NCBI GenBank assembly: GCA_023055505.1
Contig: JALIRH010000003.1
Location: 36,706,842 to 36,770,841, forward strand
From: Callipepla californica brunnescens
Taxonomy: Eukaryota; Chordata; Aves; Galliformes; Odontophoridae
Length of the DNA stretch: 64,000 nucleotides
Direction: 5' to 3'
Made by a program: the position numbers and the translations under genes
The notes under the pieces: model-generated
Seen by the model: the letters and a program-made list of their open reading frames with translations, nothing else
The model's database searches: none
Told to the model about the DNA's origin: nothing
Shown: one piece after another, positions 13,272 to 24,900 of the stretch
How positions within the stretch are numbered: the first letter of the stretch is position 1
Layout of the letters: each line of letters opens with the position of its first letter

Positions 13272-16200
13272 GGAGACTGATAACAAATGCAATTTGTTTA
13301 TTATTACAGATTAAGTAATGCTTAAGAATATCTTTGATCTCCAGGTAAAATATATCCCGTGTTGCTGCATTGATTTTTTTCGTTAATAGTTCTTTCAAAA
13401 TGGTCTCTGGAATTTTGCAGCACAGACAGCAATAATATGATATTGCTACTTTATTATTATTATTATTATTATTTTTATTATGAGGATAATTGATTGTGTA
13501 AGCCAGTTAATTTAATTATTAGTTGAAATTCGTCAGGTATTGTTCTTGCTGAAAATTCCCATGGTTGACAAGGTGCTTGCTTTTGCAAAAGCTGCGTGAA
13601 AGTGATTACACAGTGTTTATATTTGTCACCCCTGCCAAAAGAAATCAAATTTCAGCATTATTGGTTTCAAGTAGCAGAAAAGCTTCAGCATTTGTGTAGG
13701 GACACAGAGACAAAGACATTCCCGTAATGCTTTTGGTGTAGCAGTAGTATTTCTGTTGGGGCTACTTGCACCTGGCACAACAACAGCAATGTGTTTCTCA
13801 TCTCCGTACAGATGATCTCACTCCCAGGTCCTTAAAGAGATTCCTCATGAGGATTTTGAGGCTGGGGGATCTTTTTAAAAAGGTGGACAAGTTGCTGTGA
13901 GTGATTTCAAGAAAAACATCAGTTGATATCAATGGTATATTTTAAACTTGAAAGATAAAGAAGCCTAGCACAGAGCTATGGGAACAAAGAAAGGCACGCA
14001 CTCTATTGTTCAAGAAAAGTCACACATTGTTCTAAATAACATTGTAATCATAATTTGAGTAGTCACCTGCAAAATAGAAATAGCATTTTGTAATCTATGC
14101 TTTAAAAATGAATTTAATAGATACTTAAAGGAGATTCAAAAAATATAGAGTCCATAAAATAGCAACTGAAAACTGTTAAAGATTATTGAAGAGGAACAGA
14201 GGAAATGGGTTTTATATGGTTTATTGCAATTTGTCTTGTCAGACTGGAGTTCATCATGGGTTTCATTAGAGCTGAAGTCAGATTATTGTCTACTCTGTAT
14301 TGTACACAGGCTGAGCAAGACTTCCTATAATAGGTTACTCATTTTTCTTGGTACAGTCTAATTGTTTCGCCCTCCTACACATCTCCTGAAATTTTCCTTC
14401 ACTAAATGACATTTTTGTTAAAAGAAGAACAGGAAGCCTGATGGATATTTCACTTGTATTCTGGAGAGATTATTATTAGTTTCAGCAGTGATAACGTGTC
14501 AATTTGTTCCCATGAAGACACTTCTCATCTGTTCATACCATGTTTTTCAAAGTGGAATTATCATTCTAATCCCTGAGTTAAGGCGGGTGAAGCTGAATCA
14601 CAGTGTACTTCGGGACTTATCTAAAGTTGTGCTGCAACTAAGTGACAATTCTGTGAATAAGGTTATTAAATGATCTGTGTTAATTGATTTTACAACAACA
14701 GTAGCAGCAACAGTAGCAAGACATCTTGGAAGCTGAAAATGAGAGATGACAACTGATTGAAAATCTCTCTGTTGATGAATTGGATCGGATTGCAACTTTA
14801 TAACAAGGACATGTTGGGGCTAAGATTAAATATAGTGGTGTTTCTTCAAAACAGTAACCTTGTTACTTGTTAAGTAACAAAGCAATCCAAATGATATGAT
14901 GTGAGCAATCTTATAAGTCCTGGCTGAAGTGCCTGGTGATAGAGGTATGTGCAGCCCTGGCTGTGGCCATACCTGAGGTAGCTGAGAGATTCTTTATCAA
15001 CTGGCAGGGCTAGAGTGCTGTCACTTTGATTGTCATCTGGAGGTACCTAATTCTTGTCACTTATTACATGGCAAGGCAGGTAGTGTAACAATTTTGTGGC
15101 CTTTTGACTACTAAATATTAGGTGAGGTGAATGTTTTAGCCAGCAGGATTTCAAACATGCTTCTCAAATTCAGAGATTTTTAGCGTGTACGTTTTACTGT
15201 CAAACTGTTTCAGTTTATGAATTACAAGACGTTAGTGGAAATTCTGATCTCTTCAAAATTTTGAATGGGTGAGGACTGAAAATTTGTCTGAAAATAAAGA
15301 AGGCTAATGTAAATCAGGACAGCTAGAAGTGATGTGGGAAATGACAATAGATGTGAATTCTGTAACAGGAAGATAAAATCTTCAGAGTTTAAAGATTAAA
15401 TCTGAGTCAATGGGATGTTGCTACTGCCACTTAAGTTACTTTGAAAATTCAGCTATGCAGGGAGGTGATGAGGTTAACAGAAATGTTTCATGGAGTTAAG
15501 AAGCTTAAGGCAAGAGGAGACCGTGATGTTGCAAAACTGAACTGTGCATAATGCAAGCCATGGGATTTCATCTAGTTAATTGTGTGTTGAGCTTTCCTAG
15601 AACTGCAGTGTCTGTTTTTCTGCAATGAGATTTTGTTTGAAAACATAAAAAAAAATTGAGTATAAACAGTTATCCTAAGTAGCTTGCACTCTGAGTCACA
15701 GATCCCTCATTATTAAAAAGGCACTCAGTAAAGTGTAGTACAGGGCTTTTTAGATATCTACATTTAAATCATATTTAGTCATTGAATTTCTTGGTGAAAA
15801 GGCTTAAATAAAAAGACTTCAAAAGACTTTTAACCAGCACTGCTTATTATTATTACAAAAATAAAAAAATAAAATAAAAAATCCCATCATTAAATACTGA
15901 GCAAGTCAGATTAGTGATTTTTTTTTCTTTTATGTATTTAAATGTGCTTAGTTCTTAATTTGCCAGACTTAAATTTATTTTGATATTTTTTTACTTAGTT
16001 TCTGTAGTGAATGAATTGCATTGCTCTTGTGAATGCTTTGAAATCAGAAAGGGAGAAGCAGTTTTTGAATGAAGAAAATGTTATTACAAAACTACAGAAA
16101 TTGGTAGAGAGATTCAGAGAAGATATTCCATCTGCCACTAGTTCTAATTAAATGAAAAGCCCAGAATGGAAACAATAGAACATGCACAAAACCAGAATTC

Positions 16201-18550
16201 AATCAAAGTATTCTATTAACTGACTTGTATGTTGAGAGAAGTTATTTTCATTGGAAAGTTAAAATATTCTGAAGCTACTTTATTCCCTGTTGTCCAATGT
16301 GTGTTGTGTTATATGAAACAGAAGTTATTAAGCAGATAACATTTTTCTGAACCATAGTAATCTTATTTATTCATGTTTATTATGTGTGTGTATTGCACTG
16401 TGTAGCCCTCAAGCCATTCAACTTGTCCTTAAAAACATGATTAGCTTTTTTTTACCACTGTTTTTTGAGACTTAATTTCTTAATGTTTGGATTGCTGGTA
16501 ATTGACCAAGTGACATTTATTGGCTCTATAGTTTGTGGCATCAAATAATTATTAACAAAATTTTTGTGCAAGTTTATGACAAGTATGCTGGTAAAAACTC
16601 CCTCCAGAATGACTAGCAATTCAGTAAAGACCATGCTAAGATATCTGCAGATGTCAGTATCAACTAGAGTGGGATAGATATCAGTGGGCATTGCGAACTG
16701 TGATGAGAGGAAACTGAAAATGCGTACTGATATCTAGCATATCATCTGAATAGGAAGTAAAAACTGATGGGTGTCAGATCAGCTCTTACAGTATATTTCA
16801 AAAGCATTTAGCAAATTGATTGACAATGTTCATCTCCCATTTCAGGGTCTTCCATTTTATAATGTATTTCTATAGGTACCTCATCACTGTCAATACCAGA
16901 AGGCTTTTCTTTCTTTCCTTTTTCTTTCATATCATCAAGAATGGATATGCAGAACATACATAATTATTTTCCATACATATAATTAATCCAGGCAAAAAAA
17001 GATATAGTTACTCTTTGTATATGGGAAATTCAGAGAGAACTGTCTTCAGTTTTTTTCAGAATGTACTGTTTTTTTTCTCTTCAAAACATAGTAGTTAGAT
17101 AGAGATTTCATCATAACTCTGTAATAATTTAGTTCTTTGGTCATCTTTTTCAAAAAAACAAAAAACAAACAAAAAAAAAACCCACCAAAAAAACATTGTC
17201 TACATTTTGTATTCATGTTACATAAATGTATACGCTGAGAACACTTGACGTTTTTCCTTACCAACAGTCATAGGGTACACTGTGCTGGAGGTACAAGCAG
17301 TATTAGTTTCCCCAGGAAATCACATCCCTTATCTGTAACGCTGCAGAGATCCCTCAGTGTTTCAGTCTCCTCCCTACATACATACTTCAAGATAGAAGTA
17401 TAGATGACAGGAAATGTAAACACACTTCTGTTCCACTTCTTAGATTCACTTGCATTGAACACTTTGCTATCCATATAAAAGCTCCAAGTTTTTGTATTTG
17501 TATTTAACTCTTTCCCTAGTGCTTTCAGTTTATCAGATTACTTGCTAATCTTTGAAGAGCCTGAATAAAGTGTAGACTGGAGGCAGGAGGAATGTACCTG
17601 ACACATGAAAGAAAGAAAAGAGAACAAGCATCTCATAATGTTAGCAAAATGAAAAGATGATCTTATAGCAATTTAGAATTTTGGTAGGTACCAGTGAAGT
17701 TTCCCAAGTTTACTGCTAGTGAGTGAGAATAGCCCCTGGAAGGTATTTTGGAAAAAGGCATGACAAGATTTTGTGGTCATAAAATTGAAAGATACTTCCC
17801 TGAAAGATGCCAAATTTTAATTTAGAATTTGACCCTTTGAGATATGTACTAATGACCCTTGCTACCCATACACTGAGACAGGGTAATGAACAGAATTATA
17901 ATTTCAATGCCAAATGATTATGGATGAAATAATGGTGAACAGAAGGCTTGTGTCAGTTATGACCTGGGACTTCTGCACTGCTCTGAGACTCAGCCTAGAT
18001 CCTCATCTGCTCTCATGGATGTGCCTCTGCTATTCTGGGCACATTGTTGTGAGTCATTTGAGCCAACTGTCTGCTTGATTTTATTTTCTCTGAGGAAAAA
18101 TAGATTATAGGCTAACATAAGCTATAATACTTGTATACATAATGACACCAAGAAATACTGAGATACCACTGCACTGAATTTCAATTTTTTACATATTACA
18201 GGATTTAATGATAGAAATGAGAAAGACTACTCACCAGTCTCAAGTTAGTTTTAAAAAGACATGAAAATTCACTTCCTGTATCCTTTAGAAAAAGACTTCT
18301 AATGTATGTCTTATGATTAATTTAGCTTGCTTTCAACAGAGATATTTTAATAGTAAAAGTAAAACAACAAACAACATTAATGTTATCTAAATCACCAGCA
18401 CATATAGAATTTAGATTAGTTAATTTCATGTGGAATCAATTTTTCTTTATAAACACATTTATGAGGATTTCAGAAATACGTAGCTTATTCTTAATACTAC
18501 AGAGATCCTAGCTGATATACCTCAACCATGATGAGAGCAATAAAGGATAT
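13272..18550. other. non-coding stretch, nothing distinctive
   Basis: AT-rich sequence with frequent stops in all frames. Minor features are an A/T tract at 15846-15884 and an A/C tract at 17150-17195. I see no interspersed element, RNA gene or persuasive exon. Confidence 0.6.
13451..13482. repeat. (TTA)n microsatellite
   Basis: Seven to eight TTA units, then a degenerate continuation ending in tttttatta. It is a short trinucleotide repeat with no association to a gene. Confidence 0.85.
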
Positions 18551-18557
18551 CAGTTAC

Positions 18558-18719
18558 CTAAAAACGATAGCTCTTCATCTTTAATTAGCTGAGAAGGTCT
18601 AAAAGGTAGAAGAATAATTAGTTCCTGAAAAGTTTCATATGACCATTCAAGGGTAGCAGCATATGTTAAAGCAGATTCAACAGGATCACACTGATGTAAG
18701 CTCCGATGTGAGTACCTTG
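18558..18719 (-). CDS. candidate internal exon (unrecognised protein)
   Basis: Reading the minus strand, acceptor gccactcttttcaccag is followed by exactly 162 open bases and the donor TTTTTAG|GTAACT. Two bases complete the first codon and one base opens the last, so both introns would be phase 1 and the exon is symmetric. It encodes 53 full codons with a coding-like mix (seven acidic residues, four alanines, two tryptophan/phenylalanine clusters) and the segments QCDPVESALTYAATLEWSYE and ELIILLPFRPSQLIKDEEL. The frame remains open upstream of the acceptor for about 34 more codons, so the true 5' boundary could be further right. No family is recognised. The splice sites, symmetric phase and composition together make this one of the two best coding candidates in the window. 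Confidence 0.4.
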
Positions 18720-18829
18720 CTGGTGAAAAGAGTGGCTTATTTGTCACCTGATCTTTTGAGAACAGTCCTATACTTTTAAGGATACAAGGACTGTGTTTAT
18801 TCTGGAGTAGGTCCTCTTCCAATTATTTT

Positions 18830-21270
18830 ATATATATTTATGGAATTAAGGGGTATAAGGGAATCCTGAGAATTATAATGTTCACACTATTTCTGAGTCT
18901 CCCGTTTTTGGTCTGTGAACTTAGATTATGATCCTTTATACCCAAATTTCACCATTTGTAGGATGGAACTATTGATATGGACCTACATATGAAAAGCCTA
19001 TTTTGAAAAATGTCATGCAAGGCATTTTTATTACAAATTTATCTCCTGGCAGCATTGAGTAGTACTAGTGCTAAAAGACCTGTAAATGTGTTGTCCTCTC
19101 CAATACATTTTCAGGGCTAAAATAATCAAGGAAAGGTAGCAGACTGAGAAGAGAACAAAAGTAGAGCCACGACATAGCAGGCTGGAATGGTAAATACCAT
19201 TCTTTTTCTTACATAAGACAAGAGGGCATCTTGTGTCTGAGCAAGCTGATGTAAAGTAGGCCTGGGGGAATCAGGCACTAAAACAGCAGACAGAGACAGT
19301 AATAAGACACTATCTGGAGAAACAACAAAACAGATGGTTCAATGGCCCCTCTGTCCACTCCAGAGAATACACAATTACTTACAGGACAAAGTCCATCTGC
19401 TCCTATAATAATCTGAGAATTCGTCATGACTAAAGCCTCAATGGGCTTTTTGCCAGAAATTTAAATTAACTTGATCCATTCCCTATAGAACTGTCTAAAA
19501 AATCCAATCTTCTTCACACTTTAACCTGCTGTAACAGGTTTGCTTCTTGCTTTGAGACTGGAAAAATAGAAGAAACTAGTGCCACCTGTTAGCCTTGGGA
19601 AGAATGGCCTCTGCTATTGGAAATTGCTACAAATGAATTGAGCAGTCGTAAACTTTTAGGGACCACCCTGTTAACTTATTTGATATTATGGCACTGTGAC
19701 ATTGTCTGAGGTCAGACAGATAAAGGAGGTAGCACACAAAGGTATATAAAGGAATGAAAGGGCATCATGAAAGGATAGTATTTTCAAGACACTATGCTGA
19801 GGATTGTACTGGTCTCAAATGGAGCAGGTGATTGTGCTATAAACAGGAGATTGTAGATGGAGGAGAAAAAAATACAGTTAGTCTGAGATAGCACTGCAAA
19901 TTTGGCAAAGTGTGGTACAGCAGTGACATTTTTTTGATTCAGGATCCATTAAGTCATTGCCTTCCATAGTCTTTTATACTTGAACACCAAGATGGATGCA
20001 ACAATAGTCTCTCAGTACAGGATGGGAGCTCTCTTTCTGCATGAGTGCAATAACTATGCAAGGTGTATATTTGTGTTAAATTGGTCATTGAAATAGACTG
20101 AGGTAGGGGGAAGAGCAGGAGTAAAAGGCATTTGAGTTCAAGCTGAAGTCTTCTGGGAGTGTCCTTGGGAAATATCATTAGTATTTCTTCCTTAATATCT
20201 TCCTTGCTCATTGGTCACTCTGGGGAAATCTCTGAGTCAAATAATATATACTGTTAATTCCTTTCTAAAATTGCATCCTTTATGCACATTATTGTCACTT
20301 TCAGCGTTGATTTGGTTTTAGCTTTTTTAAGGGCATACGTTGTTTCAGCATGCAGTTGATTTACAGAAAACCATTCAACCTTTTTAGGCATTTACTTTAA
20401 CAATTGAAGAGGGATGATTGCTACCTGCAGGTGACAAAGAGATAGAAAAGGAGTGAAATGGAGCAATGCGTTTGAATATAGGACTCAGTTGTCTGTGTAT
20501 GAAACTAATACTCTCCTAAGGAATAAGGAAGAGACTTCTTTGATCAGGCATACAGACCTGAGGAATTAATGCTTCCTCTAATATAGCTTCTCTAATCCAA
20601 ATTTCTTAGCTTTGTGCTGCAGCTAAGCTTCCAGTAACTAACAGTCAAAAAAAAAAAAAAAAAAAAAAAAAAGTATATGCATAGCAATATGTTTTCATAG
20701 TCTGCAATTTCAGGCTGTCACTGCCTCAATTTCAGGTGTTTTGACAGGCTATAACCTGTCCTTCTTGAAACAATTGACAATTCTGCAGGCAGGAGCTTTG
20801 CAAATAGTCTGAAAAATGGGCAGCTATTATTTTCAAAACATTATTTAAAATGAGAAATCTAAAACTCAAAAGTACAGGTGTTCTCATTTTTGATTGGTAG
20901 TCTTCAGAGCAGTGGATATTATTTTTGTGATTCTACCTGGTGGTACAATTCTAAGTAAAGACTGCAAGTTTTGAATGGTGTAACATTTAAGGAGAGAGGA
21001 ACGTACGTCATTTGTCCCACAGAAATATTAAATGAGTTAGCATGCTGGCTGACTGAAAAAAAAAAATAATGAAAAAAAGAAACATAATTAAGAATCTAAA
21101 ACTAACATTAATGTAGTCATGGTGTACTTGTAATATCTAGCTGCTTTAGTAATAATGAAAGATCCCTGTGTGGGGAATTTCATCCTCCAGCCAGAATCTC
21201 CTGTCTTGGTGGTTTTGCATTTTTAAATAGTAACCTAGAGAGTGACCTGAAAATGTCTTATTGCTTCCAA
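18830..21270. other. non-coding stretch
   Basis: Contains the A run at 20647-20672 and otherwise ordinary AT-rich sequence. A minus-strand frame near 19300-19450 has a strong donor (GTAAGT at about 19382-19387) but no convincing acceptor in the same frame, so it is not listed as an exon. Confidence 0.55.
20647..20672. repeat. poly-A run
   Basis: Twenty-six A residues. There is no AATAAA signal or gene-like sequence upstream that would mark a retrocopy tail. Confidence 0.9.
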
Positions 21271-21276
21271 GCTTAC

Positions 21277-21476
21277 CTTGGAAAAAAAAAAAAGATGTTA
21301 TCTTCTTTTGTAAGTTTAAATGGAAAAGAAAAAAAAAGTGAATTGCAAAGTAAAAATCTCCATAAGGTGTTCAGCTTGGAAAAAAAAAAAAGATGTTATC
21401 TTCTTTTGTAAGTTTAAATGGAAAAGAAAAAAAAAGTGAATTGCAAAGTAAAAATCTCCATAAGGTGTTCAGCTTG
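21277..21476. repeat. perfect 98-bp tandem duplication
   Basis: Bases 21277-21374 are repeated without a single difference at 21375-21472, followed by a third cttg (21473-21476). Each unit runs from cttgg plus twelve A, through a ttcttttgtaagtttaaatg core, to ccataaggtgttcag. The three cttg words at the unit borders are the 4-bp microhomology expected from replication slippage or unequal exchange. Even the 12-A and 9-A runs agree exactly, so the event is very recent or the repeat is an assembly artefact. Confidence 0.95.
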
Positions 21477-21554
21477 TTTATGATCATCTCTTCTTGTCAA
21501 ATGTATACCTTTATATATTTATACGCGTGTTAAGTACTGTTAATTTTATTTGTC

Positions 21555-21996
21555 TGTCAGTGAAGCCAAAAAGTAATTGTTACAGTTGGCCTTTAACAAA
21601 TGCAATATTTGGCTGAGCCCAAGGGCAGTTCTTGAGTAGAATGTGGAATCTCTGAGAGCACACATTGCATCACTAGGTGTCTTGAAGAGATGTATAACTG
21701 CAAGGTCTCCTCTGAAAGTCACATCTCCCATTTTATTATGTTTGCCTACAATGTCAGAGGTAGGCAGTAGAGGCTGAACCTTCCCACCAGTATTCCATTC
21801 CATTGGGTTGCGAGGTGACTGATTACAGTGGAGGGACAGTCTGACAGAATGGCATCTGACATCTGACATGGAAGGGCACATGAAGCAAAGGTGTGTCACT
21901 GGATTTCTCCATGTGGAAAGAAGTGGCACCCACTGGCATCCATGACTGCTTGTTGAAAGTTAATGGAGACCAATCAGTGGATGTGAGCACAGTGAG
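21555..21996 (+). mobile_element. fossil mariner-type DNA transposon, 3'-truncated
   Basis: The left end contains the mariner-terminus word caaaaagtaa (about 21567). It is followed by an untranslated leader and the start of a transposase frame. The wording from about 21710 onward matches a mariner family known from bird genomes: a leader with 'aatgtcagaggtaggcagta', then the transposase start. I identify it from memory of the family, not from a search. The element stops abruptly at about 21996 inside the helix-turn-helix part of the transposase. The rest of the coding region and the right terminus are missing, so it cannot move. Orientation is + strand. Confidence 0.8.
21849..21996 (+). pseudogene. 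broken N-terminal fragment of a mariner transposase
   Basis: An ATG at 21849 opens MASD and is cut off at once by a 7-bp tandem duplication (atctgac at 21854-21860 and 21861-21867), which brings in a stop. A second ATG at 21868 reads MEGHMKQRCVTGFLHVE, the conserved N-terminus. Near 21920 one extra base shifts the frame, giving a stop at 21943-21945. In the shifted frame the family sequence resumes (APTGIHDCLLK, then GDQSVDVSTV), which is the region leading to the DNA-binding helices. The fragment ends at about 21996. Full-length mariner transposases are roughly 340 residues, so only about 45 are represented here. The catalytic DDE/D region is absent. Long minus-strand and + strand frames across this element are shadows. 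Confidence 0.8.
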
Positions 21997-24900
21997 AAAA
22001 TAGAGCTAAGAGAAATAGAGGCTTTGAGTAGTACTCCTGAAATACAAAAAATAATTTTGTGTCAAAAAGAAACTAAAGCTCTGTAGAATTAAAAAAGAAA
22101 TTGGAGTTGAACAGAACACTTCATTTAAAGTAACATTCAAATTATATTTCTGTGAGTGTGGGTAATTACTTTCACAGAAACATTTAAAACTGATAGTATG
22201 CAAATGTAAGTAAAATTTTGCATTGAAAACAAAATGATTTTGTTCAAAAAAATATGGGAATGAAATGATAGGTAATCCCAGAATTTTTATTTTTTAACCA
22301 TATTTGTAATGTGGCATCGCTGAGATCTGGAATATTTTTGAGATGTTGATTTTACCTTTATTATTATTATTTGTAGAACATTTACTACAATTTATTTGTT
22401 TATTTATCTTTTTTCTACCTTTTTCTACTGAGCTGCAGCGTTTTGGCCAGCTTTCCTGGCTCTTGTGTGGTTCTTGCAAAGTTTTAATTTAATGTATCTA
22501 TGTGTGTGTCACTTGTGTGTTTTAATGCTGAGTCCACTGCACTTCCAAACCACCCAGCCTCTGCTTGCACCAGTCATTCTGTGTCACTGAAGCACAGATA
22601 TACCTCTGGCTTTCTTTTGCTTCAGCACTTTAAATGGACACATTCTTAATGTGTCTTAAAACTGAAGATAATTCTCTCTGCAGGGATTGTGTTCAGGCAT
22701 ACATCATCCTATGCCCCCAAGCAAACTAAGGTAGAGGGACCTGCACATAGTGTGAGGAGACTCTGCTGAGAGAGGAATTTTATCCCATTAAGACACCAAG
22801 TATACCTCAGAGATTCAATGATGCATAAGCTTTTTATGGGCTGCCAGCATACAATTCTAATTTATCTGAATTGACTACTGCGCAAACATCCCCAAATTCA
22901 AATCTAATGACTGTGGAAGGTATTAACTTCTGCCAACACTATACATGACACTTTAGCATCCTCTGTGTTTACAGTTTGTAGTGAGTGCTTCATTAAGGTT
23001 TCTGTGTAAGTTTGCCATTGCTGCAGCACAGCAGGGATAGATTAGGATAATATAAATTGTTTATAAATCACATGTAGGAATTAAAGCAGTTGGCACAAAA
23101 TAACTACCTTCACGTAAGAAAAAATAAGATTTCAAAGCAATTATAGAGCATTTAATATATCTATTTTTTTTAAAGCTTCATGGCTTCAGTTCAAAACCAG
23201 GTGGTTTTGCATGTAGCTGTGATGGGAAAGCAATTGCAATCCACTATTGAACAACTATAATAATAGTTTATCTTTTCATTATCTCTTAATTCTCTGAGAT
23301 GACATCTCCACAACACACAAAATTAGGCTTTCATCTTCATTGTCTTCCAATCTGGTGAATGTCTTATACTTCTTTAATCCTTCCTCCACCTATGTGGAAG
23401 TTGCAATCTGGCTGGATGGTACAGAGAAAATATCTGAATGCCTTCCTCCTGTTTCAGAATAGCAGAAAAATCTTATCTGCATACAAGATATATCTTTTGG
23501 ACATCGTGACTAAAAATGCACTGCCTATCACTCCTTTTGAAAGGTTTTAAATATTTGTGCCCTGCAAATTTCAGGTTGCTTTGGATGGCCAGAATTTCTC
23601 AGATATCTCGGAGATCAAATTTTGGAACTTTTACAGGGCTTTGACAACTCTCCATTTTCCCTAGTTCCTATGGTAACTAGCTCTGGTTTTAATTTGATGT
23701 AGCTCAAGTGCAATTTCTGAGAAAATAAGCAAACAAAATCAACAGGCTATCTTTTGGGTGCTCTTCTCTCCATGTCTGAGTCAGAAGCCTTATGGATGTG
23801 CATGTGACAAGCACACCAAGACATGAAGATATGCAGGAAAAGAGCAGTGAACAGTGTCATGCAACACACAGACTAAAATATAGTCTGGTTGTATAAATAA
23901 AGAGGAAATCACACTGCAGAAAAAGAGCAGGAGTGTGCATCCTTTCTCTCTAACTGTTGCATGTGTAATCACGCAAAATCAGAATTTTCTTATGAGTTAT
24001 TTCAGTGTACCATCCAAAATTTAAAAATGGGTCTCCTATCGTTTGTGTTCCAAAGACACTTAGCTTTTGGATGTTTGCTCTGATCCTTGAGTTTGACATT
24101 TTGATGGCAACTGAGCAGTGTGCTTCCATAGAGTGAACATACAGTGGGTCACATTAACTCAAAATACTGTTTGCATTGATTGTATTGACTTCCATTAGAA
24201 ACGTGGTTTTAGGGAGTCACAGAGATGCTAAAAATAGCTTGTGTCCCTTGTTCACTCAGTTTTCAAAACAGAAATGTGATCAACCTTGGCAATCTGACTC
24301 AGTGTATTCTGAGTATATTTTCAGTCCTGATGATAATAATGGTATCAACTATTAGGTCTGCACCGTAAGAATGACTGACATTATTCGGAGTTAACATCAG
24401 GAATTCAAGGTAAACCTTTAAGTGTTTCATGCTGATGGTGAGGTACCTCTCATTAATATCTAAGATATGAAGAGGACCACAAAGGGAAGGATATTATAAA
24501 CCCAGGACCCACTAACAAAATAGAATAACAAAGACAACTGCCATGAAAGTTAGTCAGTCAGTCTTAAGAAACCCCATGGCTGGTGTCTGGCTTTTGCATT
24601 ATTAATTTTTTTAGCTGAGAAGAAACCAAAAAATTCAGGGGACCAAAACCAGTTATTTTTGTCAGTCTTCTCTCCATTAAGTTAGTGCTGTTGTGGGAAA
24701 AATGCAGTGCTCAAACAGGATTTAAATGCAACATAAATGTTTATTGGAATTTTCAGATGTCCCTGGAGAGAGACAAAAACGATGTTTTTGGCATTCCAGT
24801 GGGTGATGTAAATGAAACAAGGCACCAAACACAAGTGTCACATAAAAAATGTGCTCTAAGATGCTGAGAAATGGATAAGCAGATTGATTGCATCTGAGCT

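Noticed and set aside
17268..17474. Minus-strand open frame with a GTAAGG donor beside it
   Set aside because: The long frame closes with a stop before the donor. The frame open at the donor has only about 23 bases after the nearest acceptor.
19380..19500. Minus-strand exon with GTAAGT donor
   Set aside because: The donor is excellent but no acceptor with a pyrimidine tract lies in a compatible open frame.
21546..21929. 127-codon minus-strand open frame
   Set aside because: It is the antisense of the mariner element, whose family wording is unambiguous on the + strand.
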